A stretch of DNA of 64,000 nt. It comes from an uncultured Sphingomonadaceae bacterium (GTDB lineage: Bacteria > Pseudomonadota > Alphaproteobacteria > Sphingomonadales > Sphingomonadaceae). The stretch covers positions 1 to 64,000 of the forward strand of contig CALMVA010000025.1 of the NCBI GenBank assembly GCA_937873035.1, written 5' to 3'. A program made the position numbers and the translations under genes. Under the pieces are notes generated by a model. That model ran no database searches and was not told where the DNA came from. It worked only from the letters and a program-made list of their open reading frames with translations. Shown here piece by piece: positions 36,050 to 45,687 of the stretch (its first letter is position 1; every line of letters starts with the position of its first letter).

Positions 36050-37300
36050 ATGCGTCTTTTCTTTCTTCGCAGTGCTGGGCTGCTGCTGGGTGCGAGCGCC
36101 CTGACGTCGGCGAGTGCGCAAGCACAAACGGCGGACGATCGGCTGGCCGCGCTTGAAAAGATCGTCGCCGAGCAAAATCGCCGCATCGCCGAGCTTGAAG
36201 GGCAGTTGAGCACCCGGTCAGCCAATGGCGCCGCCACGCTTCCCGCCGTGGTCGCCGCGCCTTCCGCAGAGCCGCAATCGGGCATCAAGGGCCTTGACGT
36301 CACCGGCGATATGCGGGTGCGCTATGAGCACAACTGGTCAGCGATCTCACCATCGCGCAGTCGGGGCGTGGTGCGCCTGCGGCTTGGCGCCACCTATGAC
36401 GTGAACAAGATCTTTTCGGTCGGCGCGCGGCTTGTGACTGGCGACCCGGACGATCCCAACACCTCGGACATCACTCTCTCCAATTTTGACGATGATCTCA
36501 ATGTCGCGCTCGATCAGGCCTATGTTCGCGCGAAATTTGGCCAGCTGGAACTGACGGCAGGCAAAATCCCGCAGACTTTCCGCAAGACCGAAATGGTCTG
36601 GGACGATGACGTCAACCCGCAGGGCGTTTCGGCAAAATATGATGTGCGGCTGGGAGGGCAAGCGAGCATCACGGCGCGCGGCCTCTATTTCGTTATCGAT
36701 GAAAATGCGGCGATGGCGGACAGCACGATGATCGGCGCACAGGCCGGGCTCGATCTGCATCCGGGCAAGGACTGGACGGTGCAGCTTTCGGGTGCATGGT
36801 ATGATTATCGCCTGCGCAGCCTTGCCGGGGGAGACAATGGCGATTTCGGCGGCAATCTGCGCAACGCGCAGGGTGGCTATCTGTCCGATTTCAACATCAT
36901 CGACATTCTGGGGTCGGTTCGCTGGGTTGGTCTTGCAGCGCGCTGGCCGCTGACGATCACCGCAAATTTCGTGCACAATAATGGCGCGATTGCGCACGAG
37001 GGAGGCGGGCTGGCCTTGCTTGCCAGCATGGGGCGGACAAGCACACCGGGCGACTGGCAATTTGGCTATACCTACATGAAGACCGATGCCGATGCTGTTC
37101 TTGCCGCCTTCTCGCACGACAACATCACGCTTTCGACCGACTATGTGCAGCATGGCATTGCGACAGATTACGTGCTGCGGCCCAATGTCAGGCTGAACGC
37201 CACTTATTATCGTTTCCATCCCCAGCACTCAGCGGTGCTGCGCGGTGCGATGGACCAGTGGTCCAATCGCCTGCGGCTCAACCTCCTTCTCGGTTTCTAG
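36050..37300 (+). CDS. Putative outer-membrane porin with N-terminal coiled coil
   Basis: 416 residues. Signal peptide ends near TSASAQAQ, then a short coiled coil (DDRLAALEKIVAEQNRRIAE), a linker, and a barrel made of repeated amphipathic strands (DMRVRYEHNWSA, GVVRLRLGATYDVNKIFSVG, LRLNLLLGF at the C-terminal aromatic). This is the layout of the putative-porin family of Gram-negative bacteria. It lies 12 bp after piuC and 15 bp before the ferric-reductase-like gene, so it is likely in the same operon and may help small ligands cross the outer membrane. Confidence 0.8.
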   Translation: MRLFFLRSAGLLLGASALTSASAQAQTADDRLAALEKIVAEQNRRIAELEGQLSTRSANGAATLPAVVAAPSAEPQSGIKGLDVTGDMRVRYEHNWSAISPSRSRGVVRLRLGATYDVNKIFSVGARLVTGDPDDPNTSDITLSNFDDDLNVALDQAYVRAKFGQLELTAGKIPQTFRKTEMVWDDDVNPQGVSAKYDVRLGGQASITARGLYFVIDENAAMADSTMIGAQAGLDLHPGKDWTVQLSGAWYDYRLRSLAGGDNGDFGGNLRNAQGGYLSDFNIIDILGSVRWVGLAARWPLTITANFVHNNGAIAHEGGGLALLASMGRTSTPGDWQFGYTYMKTDADAVLAAFSHDNITLSTDYVQHGIATDYVLRPNVRLNATYYRFHPQHSAVLRGAMDQWSNRLRLNLLLGF

Positions 37301-37315
37301 AAAGCGAGGGCGCGC

Positions 37316-37903
37316 ATGAGTCTGTTCCGACCCAAACGACTGCTCCTGTGGTTTCTTCTCGCGCTGCCGGCATTTGTCATGCTGCGCGAGTGGATCACCG
37401 GCGATACGCTGACCATGGATCTTCTTGAACCGAGTGGCGACATGGCCGTGCGCCTGATGATACTGGCGCTGCTACCCGGTCCATTGATCGCGTATTTCGG
37501 CAGCAACCGCATCCTGCGGGCATGGCTCGCAATCCGCAGAAATCTGGGGGTGGCCGCGTTTTGCTATGCCCTGCTGCATCTGGCCTTCTACGTGTTCGAT
37601 ATGCAAACACTGGCGGCGATGGCCGATGAACTGGGGCTTCCTGGCATCTGGACTGGCTGGCTGGCGTTTGCGCTGATGATCCCGGCAGCGGCAACGAGTT
37701 GGAACGGTGCCGTGCGCCAACTTGGCAGGCACTGGAAGTCGGTCCAGCGTATTGTTTACGGGGCTGCGCTTATTGCCTTTGTGCACTGGTTCCTGCTCGA
37801 ACCCAGTTGGCTGAAAGCCGCGGTTCATGCAGCGCCACTTATAGCGGTGTGGTTGCTAAGGTTCGTGGCCAAATTTCGACGACACTCATGGAGAATGACA
37901 TGA
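37316..37903 (+). CDS. Ferric-reductase-like transmembrane protein (MsrQ-like)
   Basis: 195 residues with five to six hydrophobic segments and histidines placed for haem ligation (YALLHLAFYVF and LIAFVHWFLLEPS). The architecture is that of the ferric-reductase-like transmembrane domain (MsrQ/YedZ group). No flavin domain is attached. It overlaps the PepSY gene by 4 nt (ATGA) and closes the piuC–porin unit. A role in reducing ferric siderophore iron at the membrane is plausible, inferred from the neighbours. Confidence 0.82.
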   Translation: MSLFRPKRLLLWFLLALPAFVMLREWITGDTLTMDLLEPSGDMAVRLMILALLPGPLIAYFGSNRILRAWLAIRRNLGVAAFCYALLHLAFYVFDMQTLAAMADELGLPGIWTGWLAFALMIPAAATSWNGAVRQLGRHWKSVQRIVYGAALIAFVHWFLLEPSWLKAAVHAAPLIAVWLLRFVAKFRRHSWRMT

Positions 37904-38226
37904 CGGCTCTACGCAAGACCATAATTTCAGCGATTGCAGCTACTTCGGCATTGTTTGTCGCGGCACCAGTCCTGGCCGATGGCAATGTTCGCTGCAACTC
38001 CGGTCCGCAGCAGGGCTGGAAACCGATGTCCGCGCTCAAAAAGGCGGCGTGGCTCGAAGGCTGGACGATCCAGAAGGCGCAGGTCGAAGGCGATTGTTAC
38101 GAAGTCTATGCCCAGACCGAAAATGGCATGGCTGTTGAGGCGTTCTTCCATCCGGTGACGCTGCAAAAGCTGCTCGTTCTGCGTCGTGGTCGGGAAATCT
38201 TTCGGGCACGCGGATTTACCGGGTGA
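37900..38226 (+). CDS. Secreted PepSY-domain protein
   Basis: 108 residues from ATG 37900 (GGAGA upstream; a further ATG at 37888 is possible). Signal peptide ends near AAPVLADG. The rest is one PepSY-like domain (KKAAWLEGWTIQKAQVEGDC, YEVYAQTENGMAVEAFFHPV). PepSY proteins often pair with membrane reductases; here the pair is translationally coupled to the ferric-reductase-like gene. Confidence 0.8.
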   Translation: MTALRKTIISAIAATSALFVAAPVLADGNVRCNSGPQQGWKPMSALKKAAWLEGWTIQKAQVEGDCYEVYAQTENGMAVEAFFHPVTLQKLLVLRRGREIFRARGFTG

Positions 38227-38341
38227 CGAAAGCCGGGTCGCAGCGCGCGGGTCTGCATTTGAGGATGGCGGCAGCGAAATAGGCTTTCACTCATTTCCGG
38301 CCCTGGGGCTGGATTTCTGAACAGGGCGCTGTCTGGCCATT

Positions 38342-38370
38342 GGCCGGAGGCGACTGGAGACGCTCCGGCC
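38342..38370. terminator. Hairpin between convergent PepSY and bfr genes
   Basis: GGCCGGAG (38342-38349) pairs with CTCCGGCC (38363-38370); 13-base loop, followed by CATTTTCC on the plus strand. It lies between the PepSY stop and the convergent bacterioferritin stop and would end the plus-strand operon. Confidence 0.5.
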
Positions 38371-38392
38371 CATTTTCCAGAGCCAAGGGGCG

Positions 38393-38875
38393 TCACGCCT
38401 CCTCGGCAGGTTTCGACTGAAGCTGGATGTAATTTTCGATTCCCATGCGGGCAATCATATCGAATTGACGCTCGATCGTATCAATATGCTCCTCCTCGCT
38501 TTCAAGGATTTCCTTGAAAAGGTCGCGCGTCACATAGTCGCTAACCTGCTCGCAATGGGCGATCGCGCCCTTGAGTTGTGGAATTGCGTCCATTTCAAGG
38601 TCGAGATCTGCTTTGAGGATTTCCTCGACCGTTTCGCCAAGACGCAAGCGACCCAAATCCTGAAAGTTGGGAAGGCCGTCGAGGAAAAGGATGCGATCCG
38701 CAATGCGATCAGCGTGCTTCATCTCGTCGATCGATTCGCCATATTCGAACTTGGCAAGGCGCTCGATGCCCCAGTGCTTGAGCATCCGATAATGCAGGAA
38801 ATACTGGTTGATGGCGGTCAGCTCGTTCTTGAGCGCCTCGTTAAGCAGGCCGATAACCCTGGTGTCGCCCTTCAT
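38393..38875 (-). CDS. bfr: Bacterioferritin
   Basis: 160 residues from ATG 38875 ([10 protein letters not shown]); a longer frame to 38899 adds an unlikely tail. All ferroxidase ligands are present at canonical positions: E18, E51, H54, E94, E127 and H130. The haem-binding M52 is in DEMKHAD. The protein assembles into 24-mers that store iron as a mineral core with haem between subunits. It is transcribed with the Bfd-type ferredoxin upstream, 82 bp away, which reduces the core for iron release. Confidence 0.95.
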   Translation of the reverse strand: MKGDTRVIGLLNEALKNELTAINQYFLHYRMLKHWGIERLAKFEYGESIDEMKHADRIADRILFLDGLPNFQDLGRLRLGETVEEILKADLDLEMDAIPQLKGAIAHCEQVSDYVTRDLFKEILESEEEHIDTIERQFDMIARMGIENYIQLQSKPAEEA

Positions 38876-38957
38876 TTCTTGTCTCCTGCTTGCGTGCACG
38901 AGACACTATAGCCATCCGGCAACCGGATGTCAGCGGGTCTTGAGGATTATCGGGCGC

Positions 38958-39131
38958 CTATGCCGCTGCGCAGACCTCATCTTCGATGATCTGCTCCGCA
39001 AATGGCAGGCATTGGCAGCAATTCGGGACGCATCCAAGGGCTTCATAGACCTCGACGACATCCAGTGCGCCGCCCCGCGCGGCCTCGCGGATTTGCTGTT
39101 CGCGAATGAAATTGCAACTGCAGACGATCAT
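38958..39131 (-). CDS. bfd: Bacterioferritin-associated ferredoxin (2Fe-2S)
   Basis: 57 residues from ATG 39131 (MIVCSCNFIRE). The Bfd cluster ligands are seen as C-x-C near the start (VCSCNF) and C-x4-C-x2-C-like spacing at GCVPNCCQCLPFAEQ, with the helix-turn typical of BFD domains between. It donates electrons to bacterioferritin haem to mobilise stored iron. Co-directional with bfr. Confidence 0.92.
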   Translation of the reverse strand: MIVCSCNFIREQQIREAARGGALDVVEVYEALGCVPNCCQCLPFAEQIIEDEVCAAA

Positions 39132-39164
39132 CCGAATCTCCACATCTTCGAGGTGATAGTCGCA

Positions 39165-39332
39165 TTATTGCGAGTGCGACGCAATAAGGATGTTGCGCCA
39201 GTCGAGCAGCAGTCGGCGAATAACATTCCCAAGAGTCGGCTTCATGCTCTGAAGCCGTTTGGCAAGCTGCGGAGCAATGTGGTTCCGTTCCTGTTTCGAC
39301 ATGACGGGCCAGGCGGTGATCTCCTGCCGCAT
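39165..39332 (-). CDS. Possible small protein upstream of bfd
   Basis: 55 codons from ATG 39332 (MRQEITAWPVMSKQERNHIA) with GGAAGGCGG at a suitable distance. Basic, no membrane segment, not recognised. It lies between bfd and the Fur-type box at 39388 in the leftward direction, so if real it would be the first gene of an iron-controlled small operon. No second line of support. Confidence 0.4.
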   Translation of the reverse strand: MRQEITAWPVMSKQERNHIAPQLAKRLQSMKPTLGNVIRRLLLDWRNILIASHSQ

Positions 39333-39387
39333 TTTTCCGCCTTCCAAAATTCATGCTTGACCGTTCGACTCGCCATCTGCAAAAACT

Positions 39388-39408
39388 TGCGAATGATAAT
39401 GATTCGCA
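39388..39408. promoter_or_regulatory. Fur-type palindrome between bfd side and haem receptor
   Basis: 21 bp reading TGCGAAT, GATAATG, ATTCGCA: perfect 7-bp outer arms around a GATAATGAT core typical of Fur boxes. It lies 22 bp before the receptor ATG at 39431 and 55 bp from the possible leftward start at 39332, so it could control both directions. A ferric-uptake regulator (Fur) is the natural candidate. Confidence 0.7.
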
Positions 39409-39430
39409 TATGCAATTGAGGGAAGTAGAA

Positions 39431-41713
39431 ATGGGGACAATCGGGCGTGTTGGCAATTCGGTATCAAAGGGCTGTTCGCACTGGCAAAGGCCTGCCGATC
39501 AGGCGGCATGGCGTCACTCGCGTCCGGCCTGCGCGTCGCTGGCGCTAGCCCTTGCCATGCTGGCGGCGCCTGCACGGGCGCAGGACAATGACGGCTATTA
39601 CTGGCTCGACCGGCTGAACCAGATCGTGGTGACCGCAACGCGCACGCCGGTAAAGATGCAGGATGTGCCGGTTGTCGTTTCGGTCAAGACCGACGAGCAG
39701 ATGGCTGACGAGATGGTCTCGGACATCAAGGATCTCGTCCGTTTCGAGCCCGGTATCAGTGTGCGGCAAGGGCCGAGCCGGTTCGGTGCCGCGCTGGGCG
39801 CCACCGGTCGCGCCGGAGCGGAGGGCTTCAATATCCGCGGCCTCGAAGGCAACCGTGTCCTCATTCAGGTGGATGGCGTGCGGGTTCCTGATGGTTTCGA
39901 ATTCGGTGCGCAATCGGCAGGTCGTGGCAACTATGTCGATCTCGGCCTGGTCAAATCGGTCGAAATCCTGCGGGGCCCCGCCTCGGCGCTCTATGGCAGT
40001 GACGGTCTGGCTGGCGCGATAAGCTTCGTGACCAGCGATCCTGCCGATCTGCTCAAGGGCGATGCCCAAATCGGCGGGCGTGTGCGGGCAAGCTACGATT
40101 CCGCCGACAATGAGTTCAGCGAAACAGCCATTGTCGCAGGCCGCAGCGGCGCGCTCTCGGCGATGCTCGCCTATACCCGCCGCGACGGCCACGAACTTGG
40201 CAATCAGGGCACGAACGATGCGCCTAATTCGACGCGCACCACGCCCAATCCGCAAGATACGCGGTCCGATGCGCTGCTCGGCAAGATCGCGCTTGAAACT
40301 GGCCCTTCGAGCCGTCTGCGGCTCACGGGCGAGTATCAAAAAGGACTGGTCGATACCAATGTGTTGAGCGGCGTTGCCCCGATTGCTTCTGCTGTAACCA
40401 GCGTGCTGGCGCTCAAGGCCCGTGACACGACCAAACGCAGCCGCCTTGCGCTCGACTGGAAACAGGAGGCCGCAGGTGCGATCGATTTCATCCAGCTTAC
40501 CGGCTACTGGCAGGATGGCGAAAACCGTCAGTTTACTGCTGAAGATCGCAATGCCGCCCTCGACCGGACCCGGCTCAATGTGTTCAAGAACCGTGTGATC
40601 GGCGGCGCAGCGGATTTCCGGTCCGACTTTGCGACCGGCTCGATCCGTCATCAGCTTGCCTGGGGAGCCGATGCGTCGGTGACGCGGCAGGAAGGTCTGC
40701 GCAGCGGCACGGTGCCGACCGCGCCCGACGTGTTCCCGACCCGCGCCTTCCCGGTCACCGATTTTACGCTGGTCGGCGGTTATCTCTCCGACCGGATCGA
40801 GATCGCCGATGGGCGGGTGCAGCTCTATCCCGCGATCCGCTTCGATCATTTCAGCCTCAGCCCCAAGGATGATCCGCTGCTACCAACTTTCGCGGCGGCG
40901 AAGCAAAGCGGGTCGCACTTGTCGCCCAAGATCGGCGCGGTGGTGAAACTGACGCCGCTGCTCAGCCTGTTCGCCAACTATGCGCATGGCTTCAAGGCGC
41001 CCGCGCCAAGTCAGGTCAACCAGTTCTTCGAGAACCTGACTTCGCCGTTCGGGGCTTACCGGACGATCACTAATTCGGACCTCAAGCCTGAGACCAGCAA
41101 GACCATCGAGGGCGGTATCCGGCTGACCAGCGAGCAAATCGTCGCGAGCGTGACGGGCTTTTCGGGGCGATTCGGCAATTTCATCAGCCAGGAAGTCATT
41201 CGCGGCACGGGATCGGTCGCCGATCCGATCATCTATCAGTATATCAACCTCGCCAAGGCGAAAATCGAGGGTGTCGAAGGCAAGCTCGACCTTGCTGCCG
41301 GCAATGGCCTGACGGGCCAGCTCGCCATTTCCTATGCGAAGGGCGACAGTGTTCGCAGCGGGGTCTCGACGCCACTTGCCACGATCGATCCGTTCAAACT
41401 CGTTGTCGGGATCGGCTATCGTGACCGCGCCGACCGCTTTGGCGGACAACTTACCCTCACTCATTCCGCGCAAAAGGAAGAGAGCCGCGCCGCTGTTGGC
41501 AGCTATCGGCCCGATGCCTTCGCCATCCTCGATCTGACCGGCTACGCCAAGGTTATCGATGGCCTGACGCTGCGCGCGGGCATCTTCAACATTCTCGACA
41601 AGAAATACGCCTGGTGGAGCGATGTGCGCGGCTTGTCCGCCACCTCGACCGTAACCGACGCGTACACGCAGCCCGGTCGCAACGTGAGCGTCTCGCTCAG
41701 CTACCGCTTCTGA
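39431..41713 (+). CDS. TonB-dependent haem/haemoglobin-type receptor
   Basis: 760 residues from ATG 39431, chosen because the Fur-type box and GAGGGAAG ribosome-binding site lie directly before it. Signal region ends near AAPARAQDN. TonB box and plug: LNQIVVTATRTPVKMQDVPV, FNIRGLEGNRVLIQVDGVRV, VEILRGPASALYGSDGLAGA; the barrel includes NYAHGFKAPAPSQVNQFFEN, as in the haemoglobin/transferrin/lactoferrin receptor family, and ends VSVSLSYRF. Followed by a DUF6607 gene 21 bp downstream, a pairing that also points to haem. Confidence 0.88.
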   Translation: MGTIGRVGNSVSKGCSHWQRPADQAAWRHSRPACASLALALAMLAAPARAQDNDGYYWLDRLNQIVVTATRTPVKMQDVPVVVSVKTDEQMADEMVSDIKDLVRFEPGISVRQGPSRFGAALGATGRAGAEGFNIRGLEGNRVLIQVDGVRVPDGFEFGAQSAGRGNYVDLGLVKSVEILRGPASALYGSDGLAGAISFVTSDPADLLKGDAQIGGRVRASYDSADNEFSETAIVAGRSGALSAMLAYTRRDGHELGNQGTNDAPNSTRTTPNPQDTRSDALLGKIALETGPSSRLRLTGEYQKGLVDTNVLSGVAPIASAVTSVLALKARDTTKRSRLALDWKQEAAGAIDFIQLTGYWQDGENRQFTAEDRNAALDRTRLNVFKNRVIGGAADFRSDFATGSIRHQLAWGADASVTRQEGLRSGTVPTAPDVFPTRAFPVTDFTLVGGYLSDRIEIADGRVQLYPAIRFDHFSLSPKDDPLLPTFAAAKQSGSHLSPKIGAVVKLTPLLSLFANYAHGFKAPAPSQVNQFFENLTSPFGAYRTITNSDLKPETSKTIEGGIRLTSEQIVASVTGFSGRFGNFISQEVIRGTGSVADPIIYQYINLAKAKIEGVEGKLDLAAGNGLTGQLAISYAKGDSVRSGVSTPLATIDPFKLVVGIGYRDRADRFGGQLTLTHSAQKEESRAAVGSYRPDAFAILDLTGYAKVIDGLTLRAGIFNILDKKYAWWSDVRGLSATSTVTDAYTQPGRNVSVSLSYRF

Positions 41714-41734
41714 TTCAACAGGGAGGGGCATCCT

Positions 41735-42709
41735 ATGACACGCTTCAAGACTATCCTTGGCGCAAGCCTTCTGGCGCTCACCTGCGCTGTCAGCCCCGCG
41801 CTGGCCCATCCGCCGATCGCGGCTGAACAGGCCGCCGCCAGCTTCCAGCAGGACCGCGCCGACATCCTTGCCATGGCGGGCAACTTCAAGGTCCGCTTCG
41901 ATATGCAGGAATCGACCCGCTGGGACCCGGCCTACACACCGCTTGATCGCAAGATTTCGGGCGGCAACGAAGTGGTCCGGGTGATTGAGGACACGGGCCA
42001 CAAGATCGTGCTCCAGCATCTGCTCGTGGTCCAGCACGAGGGCAAGGACATGGTTATCAAGCACTGGCGGCAGGACTGGGTATACGAGCCCGTCCGCGTC
42101 CTCGTCTATTCGGACACCAACACCTGGAAATGGGAGGACGTGCCCGAAAAAATGCGCACCGGCCGCTGGTCGCAGACGGTCTGGCAGGTCGATGACAGTC
42201 CGCGCTATGGCGGCTGGGGCCAGTTCGAGACCCAGGGCGGCGTGCGCCGCTGGCGCTCCAACTGGACCTGGCGGCCGCTCGCCCGGCGCGATGCCGTGCG
42301 CCATCCCGTCTATGATCGCTACCTGTCGATCAACCGGCACCAGACTGGACCCGACGGTTGGATTCACTGGCAGGACAACACCAAGATGGGGCCGAAGGAC
42401 GGCCAGCTGGTCCCCATTGTCCAGGAATATGTCCTCAACACCTACACCAAGTTCGACGGCTACAATGTGAGGGCCGCCGACGACTATTGGGCCGCAACGA
42501 AGGACTATTGGGCGGCAGTCCGCGTTGAATGGGACCGGGTCGCCAATGAAAAGGGCGGCATCGGCATACAGGAGGAGGCCGAGACCGGCACGGTCATCAG
42601 CGCCCGGCTGATGCAACTGGCCGACGACATTCAGGCCAAACGCACGACGACGGCTAAGGCCATCACGGACGCCCGCAAGCTGATCGGGGACAACACCCGC
42701 CGTCTTTGA
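41735..42709 (+). CDS. DUF6607 family secreted protein
   Basis: 324 residues, signal peptide (SPALAHPP cleavage region). Trp/Tyr-rich beta-strands (VIKHWRQDWVYEPVRVLVYS, WKWEDVPEKMRTGRWSQTVW) are characteristic of this family, which is usually encoded next to TonB-dependent haem receptors. Strong ribosome-binding site (CAGGGAGGGG) 21 bp after the receptor stop. Function not established; likely periplasmic or cell-surface and linked to haem use. Confidence 0.75.
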   Translation: MTRFKTILGASLLALTCAVSPALAHPPIAAEQAAASFQQDRADILAMAGNFKVRFDMQESTRWDPAYTPLDRKISGGNEVVRVIEDTGHKIVLQHLLVVQHEGKDMVIKHWRQDWVYEPVRVLVYSDTNTWKWEDVPEKMRTGRWSQTVWQVDDSPRYGGWGQFETQGGVRRWRSNWTWRPLARRDAVRHPVYDRYLSINRHQTGPDGWIHWQDNTKMGPKDGQLVPIVQEYVLNTYTKFDGYNVRAADDYWAATKDYWAAVRVEWDRVANEKGGIGIQEEAETGTVISARLMQLADDIQAKRTTTAKAITDARKLIGDNTRRL

Positions 42710-42737
42710 ATATCAACAAACGCGAGAGGAGCCTGCC

Positions 42738-43208
42738 ATGTATGATTATCTGGACCGCCCGGTCACCAGTCTTGACCATGGCGGGCGCCTCCTCGTCTGG
42801 TCGACGCGGAGCTGGGTCAAGGCAGTCTGTGAACGCCAGTGCCCGGCGAGTGCTATTGCGCGTGCGTTCAGCAAATGTAACATGGTGCACGGCCTCCAGG
42901 CTTTTCTTCGCATGATGGCGCTGTTCAGCCGGCACGGGCTGGAGAACTTCCAGTTCTGCGCCCTGCAGTGCAACCACGTCTCCGAACATGAAGCGATCAT
43001 CATTGCGCTCGTATCGGCAAGCGGAGACAATGGGCGCATTCCGGTGCGCGGCACGCTCGACCTGCTGGTTGAAGAGGAGGCTGTCGGCGACCTCATCGTC
43101 AGCATTTCCAGTCTGGGGCGGGCGATGGCACTGGCCGGTATCTTTCCGGGGCGGATTGGCGCGGATACCGATGGCGTTGAAGGCAAACCGGAGACCCCGC
43201 TGCCATGA
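42738..43208 (+). CDS. Unrecognised protein downstream of DUF6607
   Basis: 156 residues behind GAGAGGAG, 28 bp after the DUF6607 stop, so probably co-transcribed with the haem receptor. Six cysteines, mostly in the first half (VCERQCPAS, KCNMVHG, FCALQCNHVSE), and a hydrophobic C-terminal half (LIVSISSLGRAMALAGIFPG). No family recognised; no signal peptide. A metal- or haem-handling role is only suggested by the cysteines and neighbours. Confidence 0.65.
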   Translation: MYDYLDRPVTSLDHGGRLLVWSTRSWVKAVCERQCPASAIARAFSKCNMVHGLQAFLRMMALFSRHGLENFQFCALQCNHVSEHEAIIIALVSASGDNGRIPVRGTLDLLVEEEAVGDLIVSISSLGRAMALAGIFPGRIGADTDGVEGKPETPLP

Positions 43209-43330
43209 CCGCCGATTGCGGTTCTGGCCACGATCTCCTTTCAGTCAGGCGAATAATCTCCGGCCCGAACGTGCGCCTCGCGATTGAGCAGGCCGACTGG
43301 CGATCCGTCCCAAGACGCGCGCAATGCCAA

Positions 43331-43366
43331 AGCGGGGAGCATGATGTGTCAATCACGCTCCCCGCT
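43331..43366. terminator. Perfect 10-bp hairpin between convergent genes
   Basis: AGCGGGGAGC (43331-43340) and GCTCCCCGCT (43357-43366), loop 16. It lies between the haem-operon end (43208) and the convergent katG stop (43384). No long T-run on either side; a bidirectional stem terminator is likely. Confidence 0.6.
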
Positions 43367-43383
43367 CCAGGATCAACGAAAAA

Positions 43384-45597
43384 TCAGAAGCGATCTGCTT
43401 CCATCACCTTGGTCCAGGCCGCCACAAAGTCGGCCAGGAACTTGCCGCTGGCGTCGTCCGACGCGTAGACTTCAGCAACGGCGCGCAACTCCGAATTCGA
43501 GCCGAAGATCAGGTCTACCGGAGTTGCTGTCCACTTCGCCGCGCCGCTGGTGCGGTCCTTGCCTTCATAGAGACCCGGAGTGCTGGCCGACTTTGACCAC
43601 ACCGTGTCCATCGACAGCAGGTTGACGAAGAAGTCGTTGGAAAGCGCACCCGGACGGCTTGTGAAGACGCCTGCGGTCGAGCCGTCGGCGTTGGCGCCAA
43701 GGGTGCGCAGGCCACCCACCAGCACCGTCATTTCGGGCACGGTGAGATTCAGCATATCCGCCTTGTCGACCAGGGCTTCGGCAGGACCGAGTTCGGCATT
43801 GGCCGTATAGTAGTTGCGGAACCCGTCTGCCTTGGGCTGGAGGTGGTTGACCGAGGTCACGTCGGTTTGCGCCTGCGTGGCGTCGACCCGACCCGGCTTG
43901 AACGGCACTGTCACAGCCTGACCAGCAGCCTTGGCAGCCTGCTCGATCCCGACATTGCCGCCCAGCACGATGAGATCGGCGAGGCTGACCGTCCTTCCGC
44001 CGGTGGCGCGCTTGTTGAAGCTGGCACGGATGGTTTCAAGCCGACCAAGGACCTTCGTCAGTTCTGCCGGATTGTTGACCGCCCAGTTTTTCTGGGGTGC
44101 AAGCCGGATGCGCGCGCCATTGGCCCCGCCGCGCATATCGGTTGCGCGGAAGGTCGAGGCAGATGCCCATGCCGTGCGCACCAGTTCCGCATTGCCAAGG
44201 CCGGAACCGGCGATGTCCGCCTTCAGGGCTGCAACATCGCTGCCGTCGATTATCGCGCCATCGGCCTTTGGCAGGGGATCCTGCCAGGTGAACGTTGCCG
44301 TCGGGACGTCCTTGCCCAGATAGCGGGCCTGCGGCCCCATGTCGCGGTGGGTCAGCTTGAACCAGGCGCGGGCAAAGGCGTCGGCGAAGGCCTGCGGGTT
44401 CTTCTGCCAGGCTTGGGTGACCTTGCGGAAGCCCGGATCCTCACGCATCGCGATGTCGGTGGTGAACATGATCGGCGCATGGCGAACGTCGGGGCGATGT
44501 GCGTCGGGCACCAGACTGGCGGCGGCGGGATCCTTGGGAATCCACTGCGTGGCCCCGGCCGGGCTCTTGGTCTTCACCCATTCGAAACCATAGAGATTGT
44601 CGAGATACTGGGTGGTAAAAGCAACGGGGTTGGCCGACCACGCGCCTTCAAGGCCGCTGGAGACGGTATCTTCAGCATTGCCCTTGCCGCATTTGTTGAC
44701 CCAGCCCAGGCCTTGGCTCTCGACCGGAGCGGCACCCGGATCGCCGGCAACGCATTCTTCGGGCTTGTGTGCGCCATGCGCCTTGCCGAAAGTGTGTCCG
44801 CCGGCGATCAGCGCGGCGGTTTCCTCATCGGTCATCGCCATGGCACCAAAGGCGCGGCGGATGTCGGCGGCGGCAGCCAGCGGATCGGGAACGCCACCCG
44901 GACCTTCGGGGTTGACGTAGATCAGGCCCATCTGCGTGGCGGCCAGCGGACCCTTGAGGTTGCCACTGGCATCGCGGCGCTGGTCCATCAGCATCTTCGT
45001 TTCAGGACCCCAGAACACGAGATCCGGCTGCCAGGCATCGACACGGCCACCGGCGAAACCCAAGGTCTTGAAGCCCATGTCTTCCATGGCGACGTTGCCG
45101 GAAAGCACCATCAGATCGCCCCAGGAAAGCTTGCGACCGTATTTCTGCTTGATCGGCCAGACGAGGCGGCGGGCCTTGTCGAGGCTGACATTGTCGGGCC
45201 ATGAGTTCAGTGGCTCGAAGCGCTGTTCGCCACCGTCTGATCCGCCGCGCCCGTCGCCGGTGCGATACGTGCCGGCGCTGTGCCAGGCCATGCGGATGAA
45301 AAACGGGCCATAGTTGCCATAGTCTGCCGGCCACCACGGCTGCGAGCTGTGCAGCGCTTTGCGGATGTCGGCCTTGACGGCATCGAGATCGAGTGACGCA
45401 AACTCGCGCGCATAATTGAAATCGGGGCCATAAGGGTTGGATTGTGCCTCGTTCTGGCGCAGCGCCGAAAGGTCAAGATCCTTCGGCCACCATTCCTTTG
45501 CGGCAGGCGTCGCTGTATCGGCCCATGCGGTGCCGATGAACGCCATAGGTGAACTGGCCGCCATCAAGGCGGAAACGGCTATGATACGGATATTCAT
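43384..45597 (-). CDS. katG: Catalase-peroxidase with signal peptide (exported KatG)
   Basis: 737 residues. The first 26 residues form a signal peptide ([20 protein letters not shown], then TAWADTATP), unusual for KatG and similar to periplasmic KatP. The mature protein has both KatG halves. The distal haem pocket is in [19 protein letters not shown], the crosslink Tyr lies in [13 protein letters not shown], and the proximal His is in [14 protein letters not shown]. It removes hydrogen peroxide, probably in the periplasm. A good ribosome-binding site (GGAGGG) precedes the start. A 15-mer at 45688 recurs before the second katG. It shares orientation with the cytochrome c at 45763. Confidence 0.92.
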   Translation of the reverse strand: MNIRIIAVSALMAASSPMAFIGTAWADTATPAAKEWWPKDLDLSALRQNEAQSNPYGPDFNYAREFASLDLDAVKADIRKALHSSQPWWPADYGNYGPFFIRMAWHSAGTYRTGDGRGGSDGGEQRFEPLNSWPDNVSLDKARRLVWPIKQKYGRKLSWGDLMVLSGNVAMEDMGFKTLGFAGGRVDAWQPDLVFWGPETKMLMDQRRDASGNLKGPLAATQMGLIYVNPEGPGGVPDPLAAAADIRRAFGAMAMTDEETAALIAGGHTFGKAHGAHKPEECVAGDPGAAPVESQGLGWVNKCGKGNAEDTVSSGLEGAWSANPVAFTTQYLDNLYGFEWVKTKSPAGATQWIPKDPAAASLVPDAHRPDVRHAPIMFTTDIAMREDPGFRKVTQAWQKNPQAFADAFARAWFKLTHRDMGPQARYLGKDVPTATFTWQDPLPKADGAIIDGSDVAALKADIAGSGLGNAELVRTAWASASTFRATDMRGGANGARIRLAPQKNWAVNNPAELTKVLGRLETIRASFNKRATGGRTVSLADLIVLGGNVGIEQAAKAAGQAVTVPFKPGRVDATQAQTDVTSVNHLQPKADGFRNYYTANAELGPAEALVDKADMLNLTVPEMTVLVGGLRTLGANADGSTAGVFTSRPGALSNDFFVNLLSMDTVWSKSASTPGLYEGKDRTSGAAKWTATPVDLIFGSNSELRAVAEVYASDDASGKFLADFVAAWTKVMEADRF

Positions 45598-45687
45598 GGG
45601 TTATATCCCTCCTGCTGTTCTGCCCGGACATTGTTGGGCGCCGACGTGGATAGCGCGCCCGGCCATTCTCCTCCCAACTGGAAATGC

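Noticed and set aside
34742..36175. 477-codon minus-strand frame
   Set aside because: Antisense to the FMN oxidase and piuC genes with intact catalytic motifs.
40880..42616. 578-codon minus-strand frame
   Set aside because: Antisense to the haem receptor and DUF6607 genes, both supported by signals and motifs; long antisense frames are common at this GC content.
43205..43468. 87-codon plus-strand ORF starting with an ATGA overlap after the 42738 gene
   Set aside because: It runs through the perfect hairpin at 43331 and into the end of katG; composition is not protein-like.
43843..45204. 453-codon plus-strand frame
   Set aside because: Lies fully antisense to the exported katG, whose protein sequence is unmistakable; the product is Arg/Gly/His-rich without any family features.
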